Shown here one piece after another: positions 23,067-34,149 of a stretch of DNA of 64,000 nucleotides (positions are counted from its first letter, which is position 1; every line of letters starts with the position of its first letter). Below the pieces are notes generated by a model. The model was not told the DNA's origin, did not search any database, and saw only the letters and a program-made list of their open reading frames with translations. A program made the translations under genes and the position numbers. The DNA is from Boesenbergia rotunda (Eukaryota; Streptophyta; Magnoliopsida; Zingiberales; Zingiberaceae). The stretch is from positions 186,306-250,305 of the forward strand of contig JAGFNQ010002615.1 of the NCBI GenBank assembly GCA_024364735.1, given 5' to 3'.

Positions 23067-24200
23067 ATGGCAACAGGACGTCCCAAAATTGTCCGAAATG
23101 AGGAGCAAGCTCCTAGAGAACAGGAGTCAACGGAGTCAGTACCACCATCAGACCTTCAAGGAGTGGCGGCCCAGCTTCAGAGGCAACTTGTTGAACAGCA
23201 GCAAGTCATTGCCACCTTGATGGCTAATCAGCAGGCCACCCCTACTACCCCTCCATTGGCGCCAGTGGCGGAAGTAGTGGCGCCAGTGGCGACAGAGGTT
23301 CCCCCAGTACCTCTGGCAAGAGAAGTAAGACAAGAGGCATATCTGATCCAGTGGCAGAGATTGAAGCCTGAGAATTTTTCTGGCACAAGTGAACCATGGG
23401 ATGCTCAGGCATGGTTCAAAACGGTGGAAAGTATAATGAGTTACTGGACTGGCCTGAGGTGGAGAAGATAAAGTGCACATCCTTCTGCCTTACTGGAGAT
23501 GCCAGGATGTGGTGGGAAAGAGTGAAGGCTAAGAGAAATGTAATTCAGATGACCTGGGCCGACTTCGAAGCAGAGTTCTTGGAGGAGTACTTTCATATGA
23601 AGGTAACGAACAAACACTACGATGAATTCACGGAGTTCCGTCAAGGAGAATTGTCTGTAGATAAAGCCGTGAAGAAGTTTAATCGACTAGCTCGCTTGTG
23701 CCCGGAGTTAGTTATCACTAAAAAGGAAAGGGTCAAGTTAATGCTCAAGATGCTGAGGTCTCAGATAGCTTTGAATGTGGCCGGCGGTGGTAATAGACCG
23801 CATACTTCAGAAGAACTAGTAAGTAGTGCTTTGATCACTGAACACTACTTAAATAGTATAAAGGCCACACGTGTGCAACAACAACAGGCATCAGCCTAGA
23901 AGTCCCAAGGAAATCCTCAAAACCAACAAAATTGGAAAGGAAATTTAGGCAAGAGGAAGCAGTGGGACCAGAAGTCTTCTGAGGGCAATAAAGGGGGCTC
24001 GTCAAGCAAGCAGCTCAAGTATTCCCCTTGCCCAAAATGTGGGAAGATGCATCCCGGAGTATGTCGTCAGGGCATGAGCGGATGCCATATTTGCGGAGCA
24101 GAAGGACATATGATGAAGGATTGCCCTAACCGGTCGAGTATTGGCGGATGTTATATCTGTGGGGTAGTAGGGCACCTGGCCAAGGCTTGTCCTAAAGCAA
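23067..24200 (+). pseudogene. gag: gag of element D
   Basis: It starts at ATG 23067 with a Gln/Pro/Val-rich leader. The gag core follows (LKPENFSGTSEPWDAQAWF, then KCTSFCLTGDARMWWERV and FRQGELSVDKAVKKFNRLA). The two halves are in different frames because one base is missing near 23440. A TAG at 23897-23899 stands where a Gln codon is likely. A basic stretch and two knuckles, CHICGAEGHMMKDC and CYICGVVGHLAKAC, end the domain. Gag forms the particle and binds genomic RNA. Confidence 0.85.
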
Positions 24201-24907
24201 AGTCGCCTCCACCACAGCTCCTTCAGTACGGGGGTGGATCAGCCCAGTTGCACCAGATACAGCCAGCAATGGAGGGACCCTATTTCAGTCAAGCAAGAAT
24301 GGAAGCCCCACCAGCCACGACCAACGCCAGGATTTTCGCCATCACCAAGGAAGAGGCGGCAAATTCTCCTACTACGGCCACAGGTCGAATACTCATCTCA
24401 TCCCAATATGCTGTTGTGTTATTCGAAACTGGGGCAACCCATTCCTTTGTATCCATGTTTTTCTCTAAGAAGCTAGGGATCCCATCAGAAAGATTGAGTC
24501 AGGAGTTCTTAACAACTTTACCGTCGGGAGAAGTAATGGCCTTTACTGAGAGGCTGAGGGCAGTACCAATCTGGATTTCCAACCGAGAGCTCTATAGTGA
24601 CTTGGTAGTCCTTGAGATGAAGGATCACGATGTCATTTTAGGGATGGACCTTCTTGAGCAAGTACAATGCTTCTATAGACTGCCGCAAGAGAAAAGTCAA
24701 GTTCACACCAGAAGCAGAATCTCCATTCGAGTTTATTGGAGACCCAAAGAGAAAGACAAAAAGGTTCTTATCTACCTTACAAGCTCAAGAATGTTAGAGA
24801 AGGGGTGTTCTGGTTTTCTAGCTCATATAGTAGATGCAAGTCAAAGAGAAGGATTAAAGAAAGAGGAAGTGAGGGTAGTCTGTGACTATCCGGAGGGTGT
24901 TTCCTGA
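24201..24907 (+). pseudogene. Aspartic protease of element D
   Basis: This is the retropepsin that processes the polyprotein. The active-site region reads VVLFETGATHSFVS; the family has Asp-Thr-Gly, so the catalytic Asp has become Glu in this copy (codon GAA at about 24425-24427). The downstream flap-side motif VILGMDLL is kept. A frame change at about 24890-24900 separates it from RT, just before VFPEELPGLPP. Confidence 0.8.
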
Positions 24908-26055
24908 AGAGTTACCAGGACTCCCTCCCAATCGAGAAATTGAATTTGAAATTGAGTTGGTTCCAGGAACCAACCCAATTTCAAAGGCACCTTATCGCAT
25001 GGCACCAGCAGAACTGAAAGAGCTGCAAGAACAGTTACAAGAGCTGCTCGACAAGGGTTTCATCCGCCCTAGTCATTCACCTTGGGGAGCTCCTGTGTTG
25101 TTCGTCAAGAAGAAAGATGGATCCATGCGAATGTGCATAGATTATCGAGCCTTGAATAAGGTAACCATCAAGAACAGATATCCCTTGCCAAGGATAGATG
25201 ATTTATTCGATCAGTTGAAGGGAGCCACGGTGTTCTCCAAAATAGATCTGCGATCAGGTTACCATCAACTCAAAGTGAAGGAGAGTGATGTGCCAAGGAC
25301 TGCTTTCAGTACAAGATATGGGCACTACGAGTTTGTGGTCATGCCCTTTGGAGTGACAAAGCCCCTGCGACGTTTATGGATCTAATGAATCGAGTGTTCA
25401 AGGATTTTCTTGACAAGTTCGTCATTNNNNNNNNNNNNNNNNNNNNNNNNNNNNNNNNNNNNNNNNNNNNNTGGAGTCGACCAACGAATGCTAGTGAGAT
25501 CAGAAGTTTTTTGGGTTTAGCAGGGTACTACAGAAGGTTTGTAGGGGACTTTTCAAAGATAGTTTCTCCACTTACAGCCCTTACCAGAAAGAATAAGAAG
25601 TATTAGTGGACTGAAAACTGTGAGCAGAGTTTCCTTGAGTTGAAGAAGAGATTGAAAAGCGCTCCTATCCTTACAGTACCCGAAGGTGATAAGAGCTTTG
25701 ATATATACAGTGATGCATCAAAGCTAGGACTTGGAGTCATACTTATGCAAGAAGGCAAAGTCATAGCTTATGCTTCCAGGCAACTCAAGGATTATGAAAA
25801 GAATTACCCCACTCATGATCTGGAGTTGGCAGCTGTAGTCTTCGCTCTAAAAATATGGAGACATTACCTGTATAGAGTGCAGTGCAATATTTATACAGAT
25901 CGCCAGAGTCTGAAATATTTCTTCACTCAGAAAGACCTCAATATGAGACAACGAAGGTGGCTTGAGTTAGTGAAGGATTATGACTGTGAGATCCTTTACC
26001 ACCTTGGTAAGGCAAATAAGTAGCAGATGCACTAAGTAGAAGGACTTGTGCCACC
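24882..26055 (+). pseudogene. pol: Reverse transcriptase and RNase H of element D (with gap)
   Basis: RT begins FPEELPGLPPNREIEF and continues through SPWGAPVLFVKKKDGS, CIDYRALN and RYPLPRIDDLFD. A missing base at about 25359 shifts the frame before MDLMNRVF. The run of 45 N then removes the FIDD catalytic box and roughly 70 residues judged against element K. RT resumes WSRPTNASEIRSFLGLAGYYRRF, meets TAG at 25604-25606, and passes into RNase H (IYSDASKLGLG, DLELAAVVFAL, YTDRQSLKYF). One base is missing at about 26020. Together the two domains copy RNA into DNA and remove the RNA. Confidence 0.87.
25427..25471. other. Assembly gap of 45 N
   Basis: The run of N lies inside the RT of element D. 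By comparison with the same region of K about 210 bases should be here, so the gap length is not the true size. It keeps the reading frame by chance or by padding. Confidence 0.95.
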
Positions 26056-27593
26056 TTGATGTCCTTGTCAGCATTATCACCACCATTACAGAAGGAAATA
26101 GTAGATTATGGAGTTGAGATCATTTATGGGCAGTTAGCTCTATTGACACTAGAGTCAACCTTGCTTGAAGATATACAGAAAGAGCAAGCTGAGGATTCTG
26201 ATATCCAAAGGATCAAGCAAGAGATACAAGAAGGAGAAAGTAAAGAGTTTAGAGTATCTGACAGTGGGATACTCTATTATGGTGGCCGTTTATGTGTCCC
26301 TAATAGTGAAGAGCTGAGAAAGAAGATTCTTGAAGAAGCCCATAGAACTCCCTCCTCAATGCACCCTGGTTCCACTAAGATATACCAGGACTTGAAAAGA
26401 AGATTTTGGTGGTCTGGAATGAAAAGAGACATAGCCAAGTATGTCAGCACCTGCCTGACATGTCAGAGAGTTAAAGCAGAACACCAAAGACCAGGAGGTA
26501 TCCTACAACCCATTCAAATTCCAGAGTGGAAATGGGAAGACATAGCCATGGATTTCATAGTTGGTCTACCAAAGACAACTAATGGCTATGACGCTATTTG
26601 GGTAATATTAGACAGATTGACCAAGTCTGCCCACTTCTTGGTAATCAAAGTGTCTTATTCGATTGAAAGATTAGCCCAGCTATATGTACAGGAAGTGATC
26701 CGACTACACGGAGTCCTGAAGACCATTATCTCTGATAGAGATGGTCATTTCACTTCACACATTTGGGAGTGCGTACAGACAGCGCTAGGCACCAAACTGA
26801 AGTTTAGCACAGCTTTCCATCCCCAGACTGATGGACAGACAGAGAGAGTGAATCAAATTCTAGAAGATATGCTCAGAGCTTGTGCATTAGATTTCAAAGG
26901 CAGTTGGTGCAAATATTTATGTTTAGCTGAGTTTGCCTACAACAACAGCTACCAAGCTACTATTGGTATAACACCCTATGAAGCTCTTTATGGTAGGAAG
27001 TGCAGATCTCCCCTCTGTTGGTATGAAGGTAGTGAGAAGAAAGAAATGGGGTCTCAGACTGACCTTATAGATGATACCATAGAAGATATAAAGAGCATTT
27101 GCCAGAGAATAGAAGCTGCTCAGAGTAGGCAGAAGAGTTATGCCGATGTACGCCGTAGACCGTTAGAGTTTGAAGTTGGAGATACAGTTTTCCTCAAGAT
27201 AGCCCCTATGAAGGGTGTAATGAGATTCCACAAGAAAGGCAAGCTAAGTCCTCGATACATAGGACCCAACCTAGTGACGAAAAGAGTTGGCAAAGTAGCT
27301 TATGAGTTGGAGCTACCTCCAGAGATGTCAGCAATACATAATGTGTTCCATGTCTCAATGCTAAAGAAGCATATTCCAGATGCCAACCAAGTGATTGAGC
27401 CACAGATGGTACAAGTTCAAGAAGATCTTAGTTATGAAAGTCGACTTATTCAGATAATAGATCGAGCAGATAAGAAGATGAGGAACAAAGTGGTACCACT
27501 AGTAAAAGTCTTATGGCTGAATCAGAAGTATGAAGAGGCAATCTAGGAATCAGAAGATAGCATGAGGCAAAGGTATCCAGAGCTGTTCTAAGT
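26056..27593 (+). pseudogene. int: Integrase with chromodomain-like tail, element D
   Basis: A long frame of 496 residues. The zinc-binding H2C2 region runs HRTPSSMHPG ... CLTCQ. The DDE core has Asp in DIAMDFIVGLP, Asp in IISDRDGHF and Glu in TERVNQILEDML. The GPY/F-like module (LSPRYIGPNLV) precedes VFHVSMLKKHIPD. The tail KMRNKVVPLVKVLW resembles the chromodomain of Del/Tekay elements, thought to steer insertion into heterochromatin. A TAG at 27544-27546 replaces a usual Trp, and the family C-terminus RYPELF ends at about 27591. Confidence 0.88.
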
Positions 27594-27626
27594 TCGAGGA
27601 TGAACTTTTTATAAGGTAGAGAGGAT

Positions 27627-29825
27627 TGTAACACCCAATAATTTTCATGAATTATTAGGAATTTTTCTGAATTTTCTAGCATTTTTTCGAATTAAAATAA
27701 AAAGAAAAAAAGGGGGTCGAGCGGAGGTTTGATCCCGCGACCACAAGGCAAAGCAAGCCCTTAAGGGCGTCCAGATAACCAGAAGGGCGGAGGTATCAAG
27801 CACAAAAAAGGATGAAGCGAATTAATGTTATAGTTGAGTAAGCCCTTTTCATGAAGAGGTATTTAGACTTCCACATAAGTCGCGTGAAGCCCCGATTAGG
27901 TTTTCGTGAGGCTGCGAGAGGAGGCGCGTGGAGGCTGCGAAACCAAAGGGAAACTCAAGGGGTTTTCTTTCTCCTTTTTCTTCCTCCTGAGTGGAGAACC
28001 TAGGGCTTCTTCCCTAGGGCCAAGGAGTGGAGTTTCCTCGCAAGGAAGAGAAGAGGAGTCCTACGCTAGGTTTTTTCGAAATACTTAGTGAGTTTTCTTC
28101 AAGAAAAAGGGTAAGTAAATCACTCACCAGCAATAGAAGTAGTTTTGTATGTAGATTCTCGTTGTAGAACCGTAATTTTGTGATCTAAGTGCATACATTG
28201 AGAATATTATCTTATTGTGTGATTTAAGTTTCTAAAGAATATATGTTTTTATCATAGAACTTGAATTTGAGTAGGTTTGTATGTGTGGTCTAAGTATGAT
28301 AAGACCAAGTTCTTGAAAAGTCCCAAAAATAAGTTTTGGGTTAAGGGCACGCAAGGTGCTCGATGAAAGTTCCAAGTAAGAAAAGTAAAGTTTGTAGTGC
28401 AAAATTTATGCAAAAAGAAAGATAGTTTGATAAGTATAAGCATATTGAGTAAGAAAGTATTTTACTTTTGTAAAGTGACATGTACCGGGCAAATGAGAGG
28501 CCCACAGAAAGTTAGAAGGAAGCTCTAATAGGGTGCGGTGGCTAGCTACCTCGAAACCTATTAGGGATGCGCGCATTGGTACATTGATACCATGGTACAG
28601 TGTCAAGGCCTGAGAAAGTTGATTATTATTTTGAAGTATATGAATATATGTAAGTGTTTCAATTTTCTTAAGTGCATGTTTTTGTTATGTATGTTAACAT
28701 GGTTATGTTACAAGCATGTTAAAGAGCAAGAGCAAAGAAGTTAATGTTTTAAAGTATGGAAATGTATAAGTATCAAGTCTCAAAAGAAAGCATAAGCATG
28801 TTATGTTTGCAAGTGTTTTGATGCAAGTAAATGTTTTCAAGCATGATTGAGCATGATAAGTGTATAAAAGTTCCCATGTGCAAATATTTTCAAGTGCATG
28901 TATTTTGAAGCAAGCATTCTTTGAAATGAGCATGTTTATTATCGATAACATGGATTTGTGAGTTAGGATTTACTTACTAAGCAATTCGCTTATTAGTTGC
29001 ATTTTCTTCTATTGCAGATAAAGGTAAAGAAAAAGCATAAGCTATGGAGGCGAACGAGACTTGCATTGATGTTCAGTGGCGGCGGAACCGTGGAAGAGAT
29101 CTTTGGGATAAGTCTTAGAGGTGTTTTGATTTATAGAAACTCATGGTTGATGTTTTGGATTGGTAGGATGTGATCACCTTATTTAAACTTTACATGGAGT
29201 CAAAGTTGGGTACAAAGTTAGTAGAGATTGCATGTGTTTTGATAAGTTTGTTAAATTTCGTAGAAATCCTAATTTCAGGTTATTGGATTCGTTTTGAGTT
29301 TGTTAAGATGCTTATAAAACTAGTATGGAGTATAGATTTGGAGTTGTTTCATTATATGCATTGGAAGTGTGTGAATGGTTGACCCTTGAAAGGAGTTCCC
29401 AGGTTTGAAACTGCAGTTTTTAGGCGTGCCAGTCGACTGGTTCAAATACCAGTCGACTGCCCTATCGAACAGAACCTTCTGTTCGATGCACCAGTTGACT
29501 GCCAAGAGGCCAGTCGACTGGTGCCGAGCACAGAAAGTTTCTGTGGCTGACACCAGTTGACTGGCTATCTAGCAGTCGGCTGGTACTATTGAAAAGAAAG
29601 TGTTGTAGAGCAGATGGTTAGTGCTTAGTTTTACAACTAAGAGGTGTAGGGTTCAAATCCTTGCAAAGCAAATAAAATAATTTTTTTTTTAAAAAAAGAA
29701 AAAAAATTCAGAGCAAGTTAAGGGAAGTCAAGTAGTTATAACTAAGGCTAAGAATAAGGCAAAGTTATTAAGGTTAAGTAAAAGTGACGTCCGCTTTAAG
29801 GGAGAGAAGTTAAGGGGTCGTCACA
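27627..29825 (+). repeat. 3' LTR of element D
   Basis: It follows a purine tract AAGGTAGAGAGGAT at 27613-27626. It matches the 5' LTR, with a TATA box at 29313-29319 and CAGTCGACTG sites at about 29429-29582. It differs by many substitutions and by a tRNA-like insertion of about 100 bases. Confidence 0.9.
29600..29702 (+). mobile_element. tRNA-derived SINE-like insertion in the 3' LTR of D
   Basis: The segment is absent from the 5' LTR. It holds a box A-like TAGAGCAGATGG (29606-29617) and box B-like GGTTCAAATCC (29650-29660), each one base off the Pol III consensus. A stem CTTAG/CTAAG sits between them as an anticodon arm, and a T/A-rich tail follows. AAAAGAAA-like runs on both sides could be the target duplication. 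It lacks a full acceptor stem, so it is not a functional tRNA gene. Confidence 0.55.
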
Positions 29826-30146
29826 ATTTTTCCTAGTACCCTTAAGCAATACTTCTGAGTCTTGAAGGTTTCTAATCAGGCAGTCAGAGTTGGTAAATGT
29901 AACTACATAGCCAGTATCACATAATTGACTTATACTAAGTAAATTAAATTTGAAGTTCTCAACCAAGAGTACCTTTTTAATCACAAAATCGGATTTGAGT
30001 TCAATGTTACCTGACCCAATGACTTTGGGTGTAGCATTATTTCCAAATGCTACTGAGCCTAGTTTCTTGAACTTGAGTTTGGTGAATTTTAATTTGTCTC
30101 CAGTCATGTGTCTGGAGCATCCGTTATCCAACATCCATTGGTCCAA
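29826..30146 (-). pseudogene. Protease/pre-integrase fragment of element E
   Basis: The frame shows WMLDNGCSRHMTGD, aligning with WLVDSGCSQHMTGD of element A; the residue after the catalytic Asp is Asn instead of Ser. It continues with the FGNNATPKVIGSG and FNLLSISQLCDTGY blocks that also exist in A. It ends at LLKGTRK, where element D begins. Confidence 0.85.
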
Positions 30147-30830
30147 ATCTTTATGTTCCTACACATAAAGTATTTATTGATTTGGATCCAACTAGAATTA
30201 AGGATAGCTTAAATTGATTTTCACAACCTAATCTGTCTCACCTAGTCTATAGTTATCAATCACGTTAACCTTGTGGGTTTTGTGAGACAAGTTTTAATAG
30301 AAATAAAGATTTTAATTTGAAATCATGATTGGTTTTAAAAGGTTAAATTTTGAAAAAAAAATTAATTAAGTTTTAAGTTTATTTTGGAAAGTGGTTGAAT
30401 CTATGATTAATTGAAATTTGTATTAGATTCAAAACTGGCAATAGTAAAGTGAATTTGATTTTTAATAATTGGCTTCCAGGTCTTAGCGAGACACTAGACC
30501 TTCTTTGGTCGTAGCCTTATTGGATCATCAACCCTTTCTTTGACAAAGCCTTTTATTGAAAATTCATCTTCAAGTTACTCCTTGAAAGATTTTGGTCGAA
30601 CTAGTTTGGGTCTTGGATCGGTAGCTTCGGCTAATTCCACCAAAATGGCTTCCCTAACGTACTATCATCTCACCTCCACCCAATACTATGTTGTTCAAAT
30701 TTCAATTAAGTTATTTCTCTTTAGTCTAACCAGTCCTAGGTCTAAGCATAATAAATTACAAAAATAAATAAACAAGCAAGCATGCAATAAAATTAAAGAA
30801 TTAAGAAAAAAAATTATCTAATTATGAAAA
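30147..30830 (-). other. Degraded gag-protease linker of E, with a block shared with F
   Basis: Mostly AT-rich and non-coding. The segment 30471-30700 is clearly related to 54021-54290 in element F. On the minus strand both can be read as broken peptide with common words (LVELAEATDP, FVKERVDDPIRLR). It may be an old linker between gag and protease specific to this subgroup. Confidence 0.55.
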
Positions 30831-32467
30831 TTATTTTTAAATTGGCTCCCCCTGGACTAAAGCCTCGATAATGATTAGGCAAGATATGAATCTTGTCCTT
30901 GGGGATCCAATACTGGTTTGGTCCAGCTTGGTTGTTCAAGCAAAGCTTGGGGACCCATGTTTGAACTTTGGCTCTAGGTTGGTTCAATATAACATAATAT
31001 GATCGTTGTCTCGACTTGGTTCGATACCCTAACCCAGATCGATTAAGATCGAACTTCTATTTTCCAAGGATCATGTCAAGACCCTTGGAACCCGAAGTAA
31101 ATCGTTCTAGAGCCACTCTGAGCTCCTTGACTTGAGTTTTCAAGGAGGAGTTCTCTTTCTCAAGCTTTTCAACTTGAGTAGAGTTTCCTTCTTGAACCTT
31201 CTCGGTCAAGGATCTCGAGTCAGCTTCCTCTTTCAGGTGTTTTACTTTCTGTCGGAGGGACTCGGCCCGAATTTTGGCTTTCGACAAGTTACGAGATAAA
31301 TAAGCAATTAATTTGGATAATCCAATTTCGGAATAACCTCTTACCATTATTTGGCCATTTTCCGAGATTATGAGCCTTCCATCGTCTGGCTCTGATTCCG
31401 ATCCGGTGTCGTGTCTTCCGAAGAGGTTAAAGCGAGAAGATTTGATTGTAGGGCCTCTTCTTCTTCTTCGGAGGAAGATTCATCCCACATGGCTTGGAGA
31501 GCCTTCTTCCTTCGAGTCTTCTTGGCTTCCTTCAAATTGGGGCATTCTAACTTGTAATGACCCTTCTTGTTGCATTCATAGCAGGTGACATTTGTTTTGC
31601 CTTTTGACGTTGAAGGTTCAGCTAGATCTTCCTTTCGTCGGCTCGCTTTCTTTCTGTTGGTTTGATGCTTCAGCTCCTTGTAGTAGTCCCAAGCTAGCCG
31701 CACCAACTTGGGTCGATCCCCTTCACTATCTTCTGAGTCTGTTTCTGAGTCTGACTCGGGTGAAGGTTGAGGCTTCTTCTTGGCGACCTTTCCTTGGGGT
31801 TTACTTGCAAGAAAAGCAATACTTTTCTCGGCCTTAGTGCAGTTAGTCTGTTCATGTAATTCTAATTCTGAAAAAAGTTCATCTAATTTAATTTTTGAAA
31901 GGTCCCTGGAAACCTTGTAAGCATCTACCATAGATGCCCACAGTGTGTTCCTAGGGAATGCGTTTGGGTATACCTAATTAGGTCACGGTTCTCTACCTTA
32001 TGACCTATTATGTGCAGCCCGTTCATTAGCTCCTGGATTTTGGCGTGGAGCTGTGCTGCTGATTCACCTTCGTTCATTTTTATTGTGTAGAGTCTGTTCA
32101 GTAATAGATCCCTTTTGCTGATTCTGGTATTGGAGGTACCTTCGTGCAGCTCAATCAGCTTATTCCATAGTTCTTTAGCGCTGTTGAAAGGTCCCACCCG
32201 GTTCAGCTCTTCCTTGTTTAATCCGCACTACAACATCTGGGTTGCCTTTGCATCAGCCTCGATCTTTTTCTTCAACGAGACGTCCCATTCAGAGTAGTGT
32301 TGTGCCACTCCTTCTGCATTCTTGGGGATCTCGAGACTAGATTGGATTATTATCCACATGTCCACCTGAGTTTTCAGGTGGACTTCCATCCTGCTTTTCC
32401 AGTAGGAGAAATCTTCTCCACTGAAAAGCGGTGGTCTGGCAGTGCTGAATCCTTCTTGCATGGCCAT
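30831..32467 (-). pseudogene. gag: gag of element E
   Basis: It starts at ATG 32467 (MAMQEGFSTARPPLFSG), the equivalent of A's start. The capsid-like part has WNKLIELHEGT and HKVENRDLIRY; a frameshift at about 31965 leads to MVDAYKVSRDL. One knuckle, CYECNKKGHYKLEC, follows at about 31580, then an acidic stretch, a coiled coil and FTSGSKGLDMILG. Past a TAG at 31057-31059 the frame continues with RSGLGYRTKS and the TWVPK/WIPK linker motifs to about 30840. Another TAG at 32228-32230 sits where element A has Gln. Confidence 0.85.
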
Positions 32468-32677
32468 AATATTTTCTGAAAATTTACAAAAATAGAGAAA
32501 ACTTGTTCCAAGACTTGTTCTTGGATTAGTAGTGCAAAAGAAAATTAATAGAAATGAAAACAATCGAGTGGTGTTGTACGAACCTCGATTAACGAGAAAA
32601 ACAAAAAAATTTAAAATAATTTCATAAAATCAGAAAAAAAATCTCAAATTGGTGGTTGCACCAGATTTGAGCCACCC

Positions 32678-32689
32678 GCTCTGATACCA
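32678..32689 (-). promoter_or_regulatory. Primer-binding site of element E
   Basis: Minus strand TGGTATCAGAGC, two bases after the LTR end at 32692. Confidence 0.88.
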
Positions 32690-32691
32690 CT

Positions 32692-32900
32692 TGTTGGATC
32701 GGAGAAAACGATAGAGGGGGAGGGGTGAATATCGTAATGAAATTTTCGGAATACTAGAGAAGATACGCAGTGGAAAATAACAAAACACATGCGAACAAAA
32801 GTCGGTTTTACTTGGTTCGGAGTCGCGGTCGGCTCCTACTCCAAGGCCCACGATCCTTGACCATTTACTTTGGGAAATTCTATATTCAGAAAAACTTTTA
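32692..32900 (-). repeat. 5' LTR fragment of element E
   Basis: On the plus strand it begins TGTTGGATCGG and carries GAGGGGGAGGGGTGAATA. It matches the last part of solo LTR H in reverse complement. It is cut at 32900 by the LTR of element F. Confidence 0.85.
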
Positions 32901-34149
32901 TGTAGGACCATATCGACCGTAGAAATGTTTCGCGGAAACTTCCAATCGGACACTTAAGAACAGTTGTTCTAGATAGAGTGTTAGTAGCAGCGGAAAATAA
33001 AAACGAAAGAGTAAACAACACAGCGCACGCGGGATTTACTTGGTTCCCAACCCCCCCAAGGTCAGTACATCCAAGGCCTAAGCACGGGAACACCCGTCCA
33101 CTATTGGTCTCCTTTTCGGACTTTCCGGAGGCGAAGAAACCCATCTTATAGTGCAATAATTACAATCAAAATATAGGAAATTAAATGCAGAATAATTAAA
33201 GCAAACCAAAACATGATTGTCGAAGGCTCGGCCGATCTAGACCTTCGAAGTGCCGCACACTTCCTCCTGGAGCCTCCCGATTGTAGAGCCTCGTCTTTAG
33301 CGCTTTGTCGTCAGTCAAAATGCTCAGAACGGATCTTGGAAGTTGTGTCTTGAGCCTTGGGGTCGAAGCCCCTTTTATAGGCTTCATACGGGCGCCTGTG
33401 TTGATGGGGGGCGCCCTATAGGGCTTGGTCAAACCTTATCTCCACGCCGAACTCATTGCAGCTGATAGAACCTTTGACCAGGGCGCCCTGGACCTCCCAG
33501 GCGCCTGAACGAAAGCCTATCTCTGCTTCGAACTCGCAGCAGCAAATACAACTTTCAACTTGGGCGCCTGTATCATCCCGGGCGCCTGTATGGAAGCCTG
33601 TTCTGCCTTCTTCGACTAAAGCAGTTTTTCTTCTTTGACTCAGGCGCCCCTGTTGTTGGGGGTGCCTGGATCCTTTTGGGCGCCCCCATCAATGGGAGCG
33701 CCTAGCTTGGCTGTGTTCCAGCCCCATTGTGTGTTGTTTGCCTGCTTTATCTTCCATTCTAGGTACCTGCAAGATACAAAAATACAAGGCAAATATACAC
33801 ACATTCTTAACCTTAAGGACTTGGTTCTGACTTCAGATTTTCACGAAGCCCTAGGTTGAACCGACGCAAGTTCCTACCCTCGAGAACGCGCCTTTCACCT
33901 ACTCCTTCCACGAGACGGTTGCCACCCAGTCCATCGGGTGGACTTTTGCTTAGCCTCCGATACTCTTGGATCTTGAGACGTCTGAACCCTGACCCGTCTC
34001 TACTTCTGTCCTCAGTCATCGCTCAGCTAAGTTGCTCAGTCCCTCGGACCAAGACTTCTGCCCAAACCCTAAGTCCAGGACTTCGGTGCCCAACCCTCGG
34101 CTAGGTCTTCGTGCTCAATTCCTCGAACCTGGTCTTCGGTGCCCAACCC
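32901..34149 (-). repeat. Left LTR of element F, first part
   Basis: It begins TGTAGGACC and matches 56388-57650, lacking about 35 bases near its start. It holds GGCGCC-rich palindromic sites (about 33390-33700) and, on the minus strand, a TATA box TATAAAAGG (33371-33379). It is cut at 34149 by element G, with AACCC duplicated at 34145-34149 and 45804-45808. Confidence 0.88.

Larger units (their letters stand above)
20728..29825 (+). mobile_element. Element D: Del/Tekay-like Ty3/gypsy chromovirus
   Basis: LTRs of 2088 and 2199 bases (TGTAACACCC ... GTCGTCACA) bracket gag, protease, RT, RNase H and integrase, in the order of Ty3/gypsy. The integrase C-terminus keeps a chromodomain-like end (KMRNKVVPLVKVLW ... 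RYPELF), which points to the Del/Tekay clade. The coding region has several one-base deletions, at least three in-frame stops and a gap of 45 N. The flanks do not match: AATTA before and ATTTT after, with element C on the left and E on the right. Confidence 0.88.
29826..32900 (-). mobile_element. Element E: 5' half of a Sirevirus-type copia element
   Basis: Reading right to left: about 209 bases of 5' LTR, primer-binding site, gag and the start of protease. Both ends are cut, by element F's LTR on the right and by element D on the left; integrase, RT and the 3' end are missing. Its LTR fragment matches the end of solo LTR H, so both belong to one family. Confidence 0.85.

Noticed and set aside
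29606..29665. Functional tRNA gene
   Set aside because: Box A and box B are present but acceptor-stem pairing is lacking and the segment sits within a retroelement LTR; a SINE-like copy fits better.
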